A DNA stretch of 64,000 nucleotides, taken from Methanofollis formosanus. Its GTDB lineage: Archaea > Halobacteriota > Methanomicrobia > Methanomicrobiales > Methanofollaceae. The notes below the pieces were generated by a model. It made no database searches. It was not told where the DNA came from and worked only from the letters and a program-made list of their open reading frames with translations. Position numbers and translations under genes: made by a program. Each line of letters starts with the position of its first letter. Position 1 is the stretch's first letter. Shown here piece after piece: positions 26,864 to 36,701 of this stretch. The stretch spans positions 248,001 through 312,000 of the forward strand of contig NZ_CP037968.1 in assembly GCF_019633745.1 (NCBI RefSeq), read 5' to 3'.

Positions 26864-27898
26864 CTACTCAGCCCCTGCGGCGATCCCGGGCAGGTCGCCC
26901 CCGAAGAGTTCCCTGGCCCGCGACTGCGTGATCTTCTTCTCGTTCATGGCCCGCAGGATGAGCAGATGCATGTACGTGGGCGTTTCATGTCTCACCGCTT
27001 TCGCCGGCTCTTCTTTGCCGGCCTTCACCTGGTTCAGCCGGGCATCCAGCCCTTTTGCGGTCACCCCGGTGATGACCCCGAGGTCCAGGGCACGACGGAC
27101 CCAGGCCTTCATGCTCATCCCATACTTGTGCTTGAGGAGATAGAGTTCCCGGAGATCGATGGCATGGCGTTTCTTCCCCAGTTCTTTCCAGACCATCTCG
27201 CGGGGCACAAGAAATGCACCGGCAAACCGGTGCGCCGCCGCTTCTTCATCGAGTGGGTGCTCCACCTGGAGGAGCAGGTGCCCCAGTTCGTGGGCGCAGT
27301 TGTAGCGCTGGCGGTCCCCGCTCATGGCGGTGTTGACTGCGATCACCGGCGTCCTCTCGTCGTGGTAAAATGTCAGGGCGTCGAAGGAGTCGGGTGCCTC
27401 GATGGTCCCGACCTTGATCCCGTGCTGTTCCAGGACGTCCATCACGTTCTCGATGGGGTCGAGGCCAAGGTCCCATGCCTCGCGTAGCCGCGAGGCGACT
27501 GCTTCCACCTCCTCCATGCCGGATGCCCGGCACTCTTCGCGCGGCGGGAGGTCCAGATCGGCCCGGATGCCCGAGATCATCTCGATCTCCAGGTAGCGTT
27601 CCAGCCAGTCGGTCACCTTCGCGTGGATGATATGCTCCTCTTTTTTGGTGAGCGGTCGGTGGCACCGGTACTGCGGTGCTGAGAGGTGCACCGTGATCTG
27701 CCGGAAGAAGAAGTCGATATTGACGTCCAGGGCCTCACTGAGGCGGATGAGCGTACCCGAACCCGGGACCACCTCTCCTCGTTCGTACTTCGAAATCGCC
27801 GTCGCACTTACCCCAACTGCTGCACCGAGTTCCCGCTGGTTCATCCCGGCACTTCTTCGGGCCGCTTTTATCCGCTCGGCAATGCTCATATGGCTCAC
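26864..27898 (-). CDS. XRE-family regulator fused to ImmA/IrrE metallopeptidase
   Basis: A 344-residue protein. The N-terminal HTH_XRE (ERIKAARRSAGMNQRELGAAVGVSATAISKYERGEVVPGSGTLIRLSEAL, about 7-57) is followed by an ImmA/IrrE-type zinc protease domain with CAHELGHLLL (HELGH 203-207) and the downstream EEAAAHRFAGAFLVP holding the third ligand. Such proteins cleave a partner repressor or regulate a toxin. A 10-11-residue junction of YMHLLILRAMNEKKITQSRARELFG near the end suggests an added C-terminal helical domain. The PIN gene follows without a gap, and an 11-bp inverted repeat lies in its promoter. Confidence 0.92.
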   Translation of the reverse strand: MSHMSIAERIKAARRSAGMNQRELGAAVGVSATAISKYERGEVVPGSGTLIRLSEALDVNIDFFFRQITVHLSAPQYRCHRPLTKKEEHIIHAKVTDWLERYLEIEMISGIRADLDLPPREECRASGMEEVEAVASRLREAWDLGLDPIENVMDVLEQHGIKVGTIEAPDSFDALTFYHDERTPVIAVNTAMSGDRQRYNCAHELGHLLLQVEHPLDEEAAAHRFAGAFLVPREMVWKELGKKRHAIDLRELYLLKHKYGMSMKAWVRRALDLGVITGVTAKGLDARLNQVKAGKEEPAKAVRHETPTYMHLLILRAMNEKKITQSRARELFGGDLPGIAAGAE

Positions 27899-27922
27899 TC
27901 CTCTTCGACCTGGTTGCCGTGA

Positions 27923-27960
27923 AGTTTACAAAAGTTCTGATGTTCGTGATTTTGTAAACT
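27923..27960. promoter_or_regulatory. operator for the XRE-ImmA/PIN operon
   Basis: AGTTTACAAAA (27923-27933) and TTTTGTAAACT (27950-27960) form a perfect 11-bp inverted repeat with a 16-bp spacer, 25-62 bp upstream of the XRE start at 27898. Position and symmetry fit an autoregulatory operator of a dimeric XRE repressor. Confidence 0.75.
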
Positions 27961-28119
27961 ATGCACCAGTCTCCATCACGATATTTGAAGATTGTGATCT
28001 TTTTCTACGGGGGGTTTTTCAGGTGGGACGGCGGGTTTCAGAGCCTTCTGATTCCATCTTTGAACGAATTGTCCTTCAAAGATCCTGATTCTCCCATGGT
28101 GTACATCTTCTCTTCCGAG

Positions 28120-29841
28120 TCAGGCATATTCGTCCCCATGCACCAGAGAGGCAAAAAACGGGACCATCTCTTCCCCCGAATGATCGGTGATCAGGACGAC
28201 GTTCGATGTTGAGGACGACACGGCTTTTATGATCCGTTCGAACACGAGGAGAGCCCCGTCGGTATCGAGGCCATGATCTTTGCAATAGTCCAGGCCAAGG
28301 AGATGGGCGGTCACAAAGTCGTGGTTCCCTTCGTTGAGCACCTGCTCAAGTTCGGTGAGGACCTTCATGTCCCGGTCCCAGACATGCCTGGTCTTGACGG
28401 AGACCACGGTGTCGGCAGCCGAACAATACTTGAACGATGAATAAAGACCTCCGATGAAGATGCTGCGGCAGTTCCATTTTCTGGGATACCGCCTGAAGAG
28501 TTTTGGTTCCTGGAAGAGCATCTTCATGCCTTCGTCGGTGTTCGTGCACTGCGCCTTCACCGGGACCGGGGGTGCACCGGTGATCCGGCGCATATCCTCA
28601 AGGGTCGCATTGTCGATCAGAAGAAGAACCAGCGGTGGGGGGATGCTCATGATATAGCCCGGGATGTCCTGCTGGGCCTCCAGTCTGACCATTCCTGTGC
28701 GTCCCGGTTGGTGATCTTTTTCCGCCTTGGGTGGATTGTTCAGACATTCTTTGAGGATGGCCTGCACCTGCTCCCTGCTCTTGCCGGTCTCAAGGAGTAA
28801 TCGGGCGGCATTTCTCTGATCTTCGTCGGTCATCTCCCGCCCTTTTCTCAGGAAGATCCCCGCCGACGATCTGCTCTTCTCATGGGTACTCTTCTCGCGA
28901 AGGATTGCACGCTCCGCCTGTTCTCTCCATCTTCCGAGAATCCGGTCGAATCGATCGTCGGTGCACGGGGTTACGTCCCAGGTCAGATCCCAGTCGCCGG
29001 CAACCTCAAGGGAGCGCGGGATCCGATCGATAAGGTTCTCTCTTTCAATTGACCGGAGATGTTCTCTCGCTTCGTCGAAGGTCTCCTCGTCCACCGGGAG
29101 TGACGGGGTGAGACGCCGGTAGTGGAGAGAGTAGGGCGCCCTGATGATCGGGACCGGGTCGAGGGAGTTGTCGTCAACCGGGATCCCCTGCGCCTGCAAC
29201 TCTTTCATGAGGCAATACTGGCAGATGCTCCGGTCGAAGAGTGTGGTGCCGGCATCTGCCGGGAGGCCCACGTTCATGTGCAATCCCTTGAGGGAAGAGA
29301 GTTTTACCGCGTAGTCGAGGCCAAGCGTCTCCATCGCTGCGGTGAGGGCGTGGAACGTCTCTTCAAGTCTGGGCTCGCTGGTGTCGATATCAAAGACCAT
29401 CGAGGAGTCCGACCAGAGGAGGTTGTGTTTGCAGGTGGTGTTCGGGCAGTTATCGCAGTCAAAAAGCCGGGTGCCAACCTTGCAGAATGTTTTTCTCACC
29501 TGTGTCCCGAGACCCGGGTCTTTGAAGGACGGGGCCGAGAAGCAGAGGTCGAAGGCTCCCCAGCGTTCCATGATATCGAGCAGATGATCTGGCGAGTGTA
29601 TCCGGGCGACACATTCCCTGACGTAATCGACCCCCTTCGCCGACCGTGCGTCATTCCGTTTGATCTGGTATTCCTTTGAGACGACCAGCTGCTGGAGCCC
29701 GATCATTTTGACGAGTTTATTGTCTACAAAAAAATAGGGGGTGATTTTGTCCAGTATCTCGTGGTAATATGCTATTGCCGGAGTGAGGTATTCTTCCATC
29801 ACGATATTGGAGGGTAAGACCTCGATGTGCCCGTTTTGCAT
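28120..29841 (-). CDS. archaeo-eukaryotic-primase protein with phosphatase-like C-terminal domain
   Basis: A 573-residue protein. Residues 110-300 carry archaeo-eukaryotic primase motifs. MVFDIDTS has the catalytic D151xD153, KLSSLKGLHMNV has the family's S..GxH (H188), and IIRAPYSLHYRRLTPSLPVD matches the third motif (R234, H240) as in PriS and LigD polymerase domains. A Cys group (C129xxC132, C137) may bind zinc. Residues about 395-570 differ: LVLLLIDNAT (D410), LLGLDYCKDHG (D518, H523) and NVVLITDHSGEE (D553, H554) resemble the metal ligands of the alkaline-phosphatase/PglZ superfamily. I infer a primase-polymerase fused to a phosphatase or phosphodiesterase fold. It stands apart from replication genes, beside XRE-ImmA/PIN, and may be a defence or repair protein. 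The start has GAGG close by and a TATA-like GATATACG. Confidence 0.75.
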   Translation of the reverse strand: MQNGHIEVLPSNIVMEEYLTPAIAYYHEILDKITPYFFVDNKLVKMIGLQQLVVSKEYQIKRNDARSAKGVDYVRECVARIHSPDHLLDIMERWGAFDLCFSAPSFKDPGLGTQVRKTFCKVGTRLFDCDNCPNTTCKHNLLWSDSSMVFDIDTSEPRLEETFHALTAAMETLGLDYAVKLSSLKGLHMNVGLPADAGTTLFDRSICQYCLMKELQAQGIPVDDNSLDPVPIIRAPYSLHYRRLTPSLPVDEETFDEAREHLRSIERENLIDRIPRSLEVAGDWDLTWDVTPCTDDRFDRILGRWREQAERAILREKSTHEKSRSSAGIFLRKGREMTDEDQRNAARLLLETGKSREQVQAILKECLNNPPKAEKDHQPGRTGMVRLEAQQDIPGYIMSIPPPLVLLLIDNATLEDMRRITGAPPVPVKAQCTNTDEGMKMLFQEPKLFRRYPRKWNCRSIFIGGLYSSFKYCSAADTVVSVKTRHVWDRDMKVLTELEQVLNEGNHDFVTAHLLGLDYCKDHGLDTDGALLVFERIIKAVSSSTSNVVLITDHSGEEMVPFFASLVHGDEYA

Positions 29842-30107
29842 TCCTCTATTCGTATATCAGTGATTTGTATGAATATTGTGGTATGATGGGGGATTTGTGT
29901 AAACCTGGAGGTGCGGAACGTGCCGGATAAGTACATACTGACGAGAGAGGAATCAGGTGCAGACCCATTTCCAGAATCCCACGGGAGGGCAAACCGCCGG
30001 TTGTGAAAAGAAAAAAAATTATAGATCGTTTTAATCAAGGGTTATTATGTCAGCGAAATAAATTCAAACCCGTCATATTTATCGGAATATTGATTCCATG
30101 ATATGAC

Positions 30108-30758
30108 ATGGTATCAAACGACGAACCCCGCCTCCTGTCATTGGAAGAGTACGCCAATCTCCCTGACATCATGGATCTCTCCGGAGATATTTCCCGGGAA
30201 GATGCTGAATGTCTCCTCACCAAACATGATATCCTCGGGCTGTCTGCTGGTGAACGGAAAGAATTACTCCTGAGCTTCTGGGACTATTACCATACGATCT
30301 CTGCAGCCGCGACCAGAGAATATCTCAAGGACAAAGTTCCCGAAGACATTGTAGTCGAGATCATTGAGAAAGAAGTGCCCGGAGACCCTGATAACCCGAG
30401 GTATGATTATCTGGTGTACCTCCATCGGCCCTTCGAGTACTGTGGTGCCAGGAACGAATACGTCCTTGAACGACTGAAAACGATCAATCCGGAGATCGAC
30501 GCAATTGTAGGCGACGAGGACGAACTTGAGCGATGTCCCTGTTGCGGGTATCATACTTTGGGTGAGAGAGGGATGTATGAGATCTGCGACGTCTGTTTCT
30601 GGGAGGACGACGGCGTGAACGAGGACCATGAATATAGCGGCCCCAATCATATGACACTGAGAGAAGGAAGAGAAAATTTCCGAAAATATGGTGCCTATGA
30701 TCAGCGCTCAATACACTCTGTCGACAGAGACGGGCCGCTCAAATACAAACGGTCCTGA
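30108..30758 (+). CDS. CPCC-family cysteine-rich protein
   Basis: A 216-residue protein. The C-terminal 75 residues match the cysteine-rich CPCC domain (PF14206): ERCPCCGYHTLGERGMYEICDVCFWEDDGVNEDHEYSGPNHMTLREGRENFRKYGA. This has four zinc-type Cys in CPCC...CDVC order and the F-W-E-D-D signature. The N-terminal 130 residues (LLSLEEYANLPDIMDLSGDISREDAECLL...) are helical and unassigned. CPCC proteins are often found in polymorphic-toxin immunity or defence contexts, in keeping with the adjacent island, but the role here is unknown. A TATA-like CATATTTATC lies about 30 nt upstream of ATG 30108. Confidence 0.85.
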   Translation: MVSNDEPRLLSLEEYANLPDIMDLSGDISREDAECLLTKHDILGLSAGERKELLLSFWDYYHTISAAATREYLKDKVPEDIVVEIIEKEVPGDPDNPRYDYLVYLHRPFEYCGARNEYVLERLKTINPEIDAIVGDEDELERCPCCGYHTLGERGMYEICDVCFWEDDGVNEDHEYSGPNHMTLREGRENFRKYGAYDQRSIHSVDRDGPLKYKRS

Positions 30759-30857
30759 CGGTTCCATAGTGTAACTGTGCTCAGCGCCGGCATGTGATCA
30801 TGCCACCGATTTTTTTCAGAATTCAGGTCGAACAGGACGGTCAGGCCGCCCACCCCA

Positions 30858-31967
30858 TCACCCCTTCTCAATCAACACCACCCCCCGCGTCGCCGCGTAC
30901 CCCACCAGCGTCGCGACCACCACCGCCGGCACGATATCCCACTGCAAAAACACCATCGCGAGGAGGACGAGGACCACCGACGGCATCTTCAGCACCGCGA
31001 CGGTCATCCCGGCCATGGCCGCGGGGACGGCGAGGGCGATGGGGACGCCGGGGGCGAGGAGACTCGCGGCCATGCCGAGGGTGCCGCCCGCAAAGAAGAG
31101 CGGGAAGACCGGGCCGCCCTTGAAGACCGTGGCCATGCACCAGGTACTGGCAAGGATCTTGGCCGCGACGATCCCGAGGAGCATGACCGCGCCCATCGCC
31201 GCCCCCTCGGCAAGCACGGTCCGGAACTCGGTCTGGCCTGAGAAGAGGACGAGCGGGGCGAGGGTGCCGAGGATGCCGAGGCCAAGACCCCCGAGCAGGC
31301 CGCGGAGGAGCGGGCGGTCGGCGAGGGGTGCGGTGAGGCGGGCAAAGAGGTGGTAGGAATAGATGAAGCCCACCCCGGCCGCGGCGCCGACGAGACCGAG
31401 GACCGCCGCGTAGAGGAGGTCGACGGCGACGAAGGTGTAGGGCGGGACCGGGTACAGGGCGCCGGGCGGACCGGTGAGAAGGAGATAGATCGCAAAACCC
31501 ACCAGGCACCCGAGGAAGCCGACCGTCGAGAGGTCTCGGACGCGGTCTTTCAGGGCCGCCACCCGGTCGCCGAGGCGGGTGCCCATCCCGCCGCCCATAT
31601 CGACGGCGGCCACCTCAGGCCCCAGGCTGGCGCCGGAAACGAGGGAGAGGTAGATGGTGAGCAGCCCGGCCGGGAGATACTGCGGTTCGAAGCGGCCGGT
31701 CTTCTCGAAGGTCGCGAGGGTCTCCTGGAGCAGGCCCACGTGGTCGCCGAAGAGATGGAGACAGAGCCCGACCGCGAGGCCGCCCGCGGTGGTGAGGAGG
31801 AGGGTGAAGTACGGCACCGGCGGCGATTCCGGCCAGATCAGTGCCACCCCCCCGTACTGCACCGCGAGGAAGAGCACCATCGCTCCCGCGGCGGCCACCG
31901 CAAGCAGGACGGCCGCGAGTGCGAAACGCAGGGTGTGCCCGAAGGCGGCGGGATCGTCCGGCGGCAT
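30858..31967 (-). CDS. ClC-family chloride channel/transporter
   Basis: A 369-residue, 10-plus-helix membrane protein. LVSGASLGPEVAAVDMGGGMGTRLG corresponds to the ClC G(S/G)xGPE filter region, with the glutamate at the gating position, and TVFKGGPVFPLFFAGGTLGMAASLLAPG to the second conserved GxxxP region near helix N. It is shorter than Escherichia coli ClcA (about 470 aa), so terminal helices may be missing. It acts in the cytoplasmic membrane, moving Cl- or another halide. It is convergent with the CPCC gene (99-bp gap) and divergent from the DUF308-like gene. Confidence 0.88.
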   Translation of the reverse strand: MPPDDPAAFGHTLRFALAAVLLAVAAAGAMVLFLAVQYGGVALIWPESPPVPYFTLLLTTAGGLAVGLCLHLFGDHVGLLQETLATFEKTGRFEPQYLPAGLLTIYLSLVSGASLGPEVAAVDMGGGMGTRLGDRVAALKDRVRDLSTVGFLGCLVGFAIYLLLTGPPGALYPVPPYTFVAVDLLYAAVLGLVGAAAGVGFIYSYHLFARLTAPLADRPLLRGLLGGLGLGILGTLAPLVLFSGQTEFRTVLAEGAAMGAVMLLGIVAAKILASTWCMATVFKGGPVFPLFFAGGTLGMAASLLAPGVPIALAVPAAMAGMTVAVLKMPSVVLVLLAMVFLQWDIVPAVVVATLVGYAATRGVVLIEKG

Positions 31968-32111
31968 CGGTCAGGTCATGGCTGAGATGGGCGGCGTGAT
32001 ATTTATAGGGGCGCGGGACACCGGCGTCCTCCCCCACTCGAAAAGACAAGACATATCCCCTCTCCTGAGAGTGTACTGATACGATTTGCCCGGTACACAA
32101 CGAACGAGACC

Positions 32112-33005
32112 ATGACCAGACTTGAAGAGTTCCTCGGACCCCTGGACCAGGGCGTATGGGAAGTCGCTGTCCCCAGAGAGGCGGTGACCGAACCGCTGGA
32201 CGGCGGGTGGAAGCGGTCCAGGATCAATGTCCCCTCGCCCGGCACCCTGGCCAGTTACCGGAAAGGCAACTACCACCTCCATGAGACCGCCGCCGAGTGG
32301 CGGGTCCATTACGACCGCTACGACCCAAAACAGCACCCGCTCCTCCACCTCATCGACGACGCCCCGCTCATCCTGATGATCGGCGAGACCTTCCTCGCCC
32401 TGGTCACCAGCGCCCGCACCGCCAGAAGCGACGAGACCCGTCTGGTCCTCGAAGGGCAGCGGAGGACCTGGCAGTTCATGGTCATCGCCGGCTGTGCGGT
32501 GATCCTCGCCGCCCTCGCCATCCTCGCCCACCCGGTCCACATCTTCGCCGTGCTCGTCTCGCTCCTCATCCCTCTCCTCATCGCGGGCCTCGGCCTCCTC
32601 ATCGTGATGAATGGCGTCTCCCTCCACCCGCCGGCCGTCGCCTCGAAGGGGAGCGTCTTCCTCGGGCTGTGCGTCGTGGCGCTGGGCGCCAGTTCGGCCT
32701 CCCTCCCGGTCGCGCTCTGGACCATGATCATCTTCGTCGTCCTGGCCGTCTGGATGTTTGCGAGCGCCCTGGTCTCGTTCAGACGCGTCTCCAGGGGACG
32801 GCAGGCCGTACCCGAAGGCCTCTTCAAACGCCTCGCCCTCGGGATCCTCTCGCTCGTCCTCGGTTCGCTCATCTTCCTCGCGCCGCAGGCCTTCCTGAAA
32901 CTGATGCTCGACCTCCTGGCGCTGATCCTCGTCGCGCTCGGGATCGTCTTCATCCAGAACGGCGCGGAACTGAGGCGGCGGATGGCTGCAGGTATCGGGC
33001 GGTGA
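32112..33005 (+). CDS. membrane protein with DUF308-like helices
   Basis: A 297-residue protein. A soluble N-terminus of about 115 residues (VPSPGTLASYRKGNYHLHETAAEWRVHYDRYDPKQHPLLHLIDDAP...) is followed by six hydrophobic helices (WQFMVIAGCAVILAALAILAHP..., LALGILSLVLGSLIFLAP..., LLALILVALGIVFIQNGAEL) arranged as in DUF308/HdeD-like proteins. The function of these is unknown. Its end overlaps the convergent CodB gene by 56 bp (32950-33005). Confidence 0.75.
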   Translation: MTRLEEFLGPLDQGVWEVAVPREAVTEPLDGGWKRSRINVPSPGTLASYRKGNYHLHETAAEWRVHYDRYDPKQHPLLHLIDDAPLILMIGETFLALVTSARTARSDETRLVLEGQRRTWQFMVIAGCAVILAALAILAHPVHIFAVLVSLLIPLLIAGLGLLIVMNGVSLHPPAVASKGSVFLGLCVVALGASSASLPVALWTMIIFVVLAVWMFASALVSFRRVSRGRQAVPEGLFKRLALGILSLVLGSLIFLAPQAFLKLMLDLLALILVALGIVFIQNGAELRRRMAAGIGR

Positions 33006-34230
33006 CGCCGTAGAGCAGAAACGCGGCGACGATCCCGTTGAGCGGGGGGATGCCCGGAGAAGAGACGGCGACGGCCGACGCCAGGATATAGGCGACGACC
33101 CCGGCCCAGCGAACGGCGCACCGGTCCGCCTCCTCGAGAGAGGGATACCGGCCCTTCCGAACAAGAACAAAGTCCGCGAGGATGATCACGCCGATCGGCG
33201 GGATCAGGATGCCGAGCATCTGCATATAGGGGACGAGCCAGTCGTACATCCCGAGAAGCGCGAGGACGGTGCCCGCCCCCGCTCCGCCGAGCGTGATCAG
33301 TCGGCGCCGGTTCGTCCGCAACAGGTCGCACCCGGCCACCGAAAAGTTGTAGATGGTGTTGTCCTGCGTCGTCCAGATGTTCATGAAGAGCATCACGACG
33401 CCCCCGACGAGCAGGCCCTGGAGGCCGAGCATCTGCACGATGTCGCTTTCCCCATAGACCAGCGCACCGTAAGCACCGACCAGGACCATCAGGCCGTTTC
33501 CCAGCAGAAAGGCGATCACCGCCGCACCCACGGCGGTGCGCGGGGTGTCGGAGAACCGCGTCCAGTTCGTCGCCTGCGTCCCCCCGGCGATGAAGGTTCC
33601 GACCACGATGGTCACCGCCTCGCCGACGCCCATGGTGGCCGTGGGCGCGATGGCGAGGATCCCGGCCGCGCCCCCGGCGTCCCGCGTGGCGAGCGCCATG
33701 CTCACGACGATGAGCAGGCACATGAGGGGGACCGAGACCAGGGAAAGCCGTTCGAGCCCGCGGTACCCGATGAAAGCGGTCAGGCAGAAGGTGACGCCGA
33801 AGAGGATCATGAGCGGCGCCGTCCACCCTTCGCCGAGGCCCAGGAGGTCGACAGAGAGGATAGCGATCGTCGCCGTCCCCCAGGCGTACCACCCGACCTG
33901 GGTGAGGCCGAGGACCAGGTCGGGCCAGCGGCTCCCGATTCTGCCAAAACAGTACCTGCCCATCAGCGCCGTGTTCAGTCCGCTCCTCTGGGAGACATAG
34001 GCAAGCGCCGCCACGTAGCCCGCGAGGAGGAGGTTGCCGAGGAGGATGACGGCGATCAGGTCGGGCCAGAAGGGGAAGGCGACGCCGATCGCACCGCCGC
34101 CCCACATCGTCGCCGAGAAGAACGTGAAGCCGAGGAGGATGACGACGGTCGGGAGAAAACCCCGGCGGGCATGCGGGGGGACGGGAGAGAGGGGGTAGTC
34201 TTCGATGGTCTCGTCGTAGCCTTTGTCCAT
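32950..34230 (-). CDS. codB: cytosine permease, NCS1 family
   Basis: A 426-residue, 12-helix transporter of the nucleobase:cation symporter-1 family. MDKGYDETIEDYPLSPVPPHARRGFLPTVVILLGFTFFSATMWGGG is the CodB-type N-terminus; GGTQATNWTRFSDTPRTA and NIWTTQDNTIYNFSVAGCDL are the conserved mid-helix segments. It imports cytosine or a related base with a cation. The deaminase partner is not adjacent; the uracil uptake/salvage genes at 45.2-47.0 kb form the other half of pyrimidine scavenging in this window. It overlaps the convergent neighbour by 56 bp. Confidence 0.9.
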   Translation of the reverse strand: MDKGYDETIEDYPLSPVPPHARRGFLPTVVILLGFTFFSATMWGGGAIGVAFPFWPDLIAVILLGNLLLAGYVAALAYVSQRSGLNTALMGRYCFGRIGSRWPDLVLGLTQVGWYAWGTATIAILSVDLLGLGEGWTAPLMILFGVTFCLTAFIGYRGLERLSLVSVPLMCLLIVVSMALATRDAGGAAGILAIAPTATMGVGEAVTIVVGTFIAGGTQATNWTRFSDTPRTAVGAAVIAFLLGNGLMVLVGAYGALVYGESDIVQMLGLQGLLVGGVVMLFMNIWTTQDNTIYNFSVAGCDLLRTNRRRLITLGGAGAGTVLALLGMYDWLVPYMQMLGILIPPIGVIILADFVLVRKGRYPSLEEADRCAVRWAGVVAYILASAVAVSSPGIPPLNGIVAAFLLYGVTARYLQPSAASVPRRSG

Positions 34231-34328
34231 GGTGGCACCGCCGGGTTGGCTCTGGAAAACGTGGGCGTGGAGAGGTTTTCAGGGTTCTGATCTGTGGACG
34301 ATGGCGGTCTGGAGCCGTAGGCGAAAGG

Positions 34329-34380
34329 ATTATATCTTCTCATGGGGGTACATGGTGTGGAATAGAACGGTTCGGAACCG
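34329..34380 (+). promoter_or_regulatory. promoter and PadR operator
   Basis: A TATA box GATTATATC (about 34329-34337) is followed near the expected start of transcription by CGGTTCGGAACCG (34368-34380), a perfect 13-nt palindrome. It lies 22-34 bp before the PadR start. It is the probable binding site of the PadR repressor controlling its own operon. Confidence 0.6.
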
Positions 34381-34401
34381 AAACATCACGCGACCACCAC
34401 C

Positions 34402-34880
34402 ATGACAGGCATCTGGAAGTTTCCATCAAAGAACGGACGGGAGCGGGGGCTCATCGCCCTCTACATCCTCCACTCTCTCGCCCGGGGCCCGAAGTCAGGC
34501 TACGACCTCCTCAAGGAGATCGAGGAAAAGACCGAAGGGACATGGGTGCCGAGCAAGGGGACCCTCTATCCCCTGCTGAAACAACTCGAAGAAGAAGCAC
34601 TCATACGCGTCTGTGAGACCGGAAAACGTTCGAAGCAGGTCTATGAACTGACGAAGAGCGGCGAGGAGACGCTGCGGGCCCACCGACAGCACCGGAGAGA
34701 GTCGAGAGAGAAGATGCTGCAGATGAAAAATCTGCTCGTCGAGATCTTTGGAGATGAAAAACGCGAGGTGAACGCCCTCTTCGTCGAGATCAGAAGCGTC
34801 ATCGACGCACTCCCACCTGAAAAAGACGAAGAGGCAGAAAAAATTCTCGGGCAATGCCTCGACGACCTGCGGAGGATCAA

Positions 34881-34884
<4 letters not shown>
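34402..34884 (+). CDS. PadR-family transcriptional regulator
   Basis: A 160-residue winged-helix repressor: LIALYILHSLARGPKSGYDLLKEIEEKTEGTWVPSKGTLYPLLKQLEEEALIRVCETGKRSKQVYELTKSGEETL is the PadR N-terminal domain, and the helical C-terminus (about 95-160) forms the dimer arm. It overlaps the ABC ATPase gene by 4 bp (ATGA), so it most likely represses this drug-exporter-like operon until it binds an inducer. Confidence 0.93.
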
Positions 34885-35867
<983 letters not shown>

Positions 35868-35868
35868 C

Positions 35869-36618
35869 ATGGACATCGTCTACACCATCTGGCTGCGAAA
35901 CATCAAACTCTACCTCCGTTCACGGAGCAGGATCGTCGGCAGCCTCGGGATGCCCCTCTTCTTCCTGGTGATCATGGGCTTCGGGCTGAACGAGGTGGTG
36001 CGGATCCCGGGCGCCGAGGAGGGCTATGTCGCATTCCTCATCCCGGGCATCGTCTCGATGAGCGTCCTCTTCACCTCCATCTTCTCAGGCATCCAGGTCA
36101 TCTGGGACAAGCAGTTCGGGTTTCTCAAGGAGACCCTGGTCGCCCCGGTCTCCAGGATCGAGATCATGCTGGGCCAGACGTTTGGAGGTGCCACGACGGC
36201 GTTCATCCAGGGCGTGATCATCCTGGTGCTCTCGCTCTTCATCGGGCTGCAACTCACCAATCCGGCCGGGTTCGTCATCGCATTTCTCTTCATGCTCCTC
36301 ATCGGCGTGACCTTCACCGCCTTCGGGATCGGCATCGCATCCAGGATGGAGGACATGCACGGGTTCCAGCTCGTCATGAACTTTGTCGTCTTCCCGATCT
36401 TCGGCCTCTCGGGCGCGCTGTTCCCCATCAGCAGCCTCCCGTCCTGGCTCAGGCCGTTCACGCTCCTTGACCCCCTCACCTACGGGGTGGAGGGGATACG
36501 CTACGGGCTCTCCGGCTCGGCCCAGATCGATCCGCTCCTCTGCGGTATCGTGCTGAGCGGGTGCGCCGTCGTGATGACCGTCGTCGGGGCCTATCTCTTC
36601 AGAAAGATCACGGTATGA
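35869..36618 (+). CDS. ABC-2 type permease, DrrB-like
   Basis: A 249-residue integral membrane protein with six helices of the ABC-2 family: IWLRNIKLYLRSRSRIVGSLGMPLFFLVIMGFGL at the start, GFLKETLVAPVSRIEIMLGQTFGGATTAFIQG (coupling region) and NFVVFPIFGLSGALFPISSLPSWLRPFTLLDPLTYGVEGIR, the conserved C-terminal motif. It forms the export channel with the ATPase encoded directly upstream. Confidence 0.95.
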   Translation: MDIVYTIWLRNIKLYLRSRSRIVGSLGMPLFFLVIMGFGLNEVVRIPGAEEGYVAFLIPGIVSMSVLFTSIFSGIQVIWDKQFGFLKETLVAPVSRIEIMLGQTFGGATTAFIQGVIILVLSLFIGLQLTNPAGFVIAFLFMLLIGVTFTAFGIGIASRMEDMHGFQLVMNFVVFPIFGLSGALFPISSLPSWLRPFTLLDPLTYGVEGIRYGLSGSAQIDPLLCGIVLSGCAVVMTVVGAYLFRKITV

Positions 36619-36701
36619 GAGGGGGGAGGGCGCCGGCGCTCCCGGCGAGTGTCGGCCCTCTCTCGAAACCCATATCTCGCCTCCCACCGATGAGGATGAT
36701 A

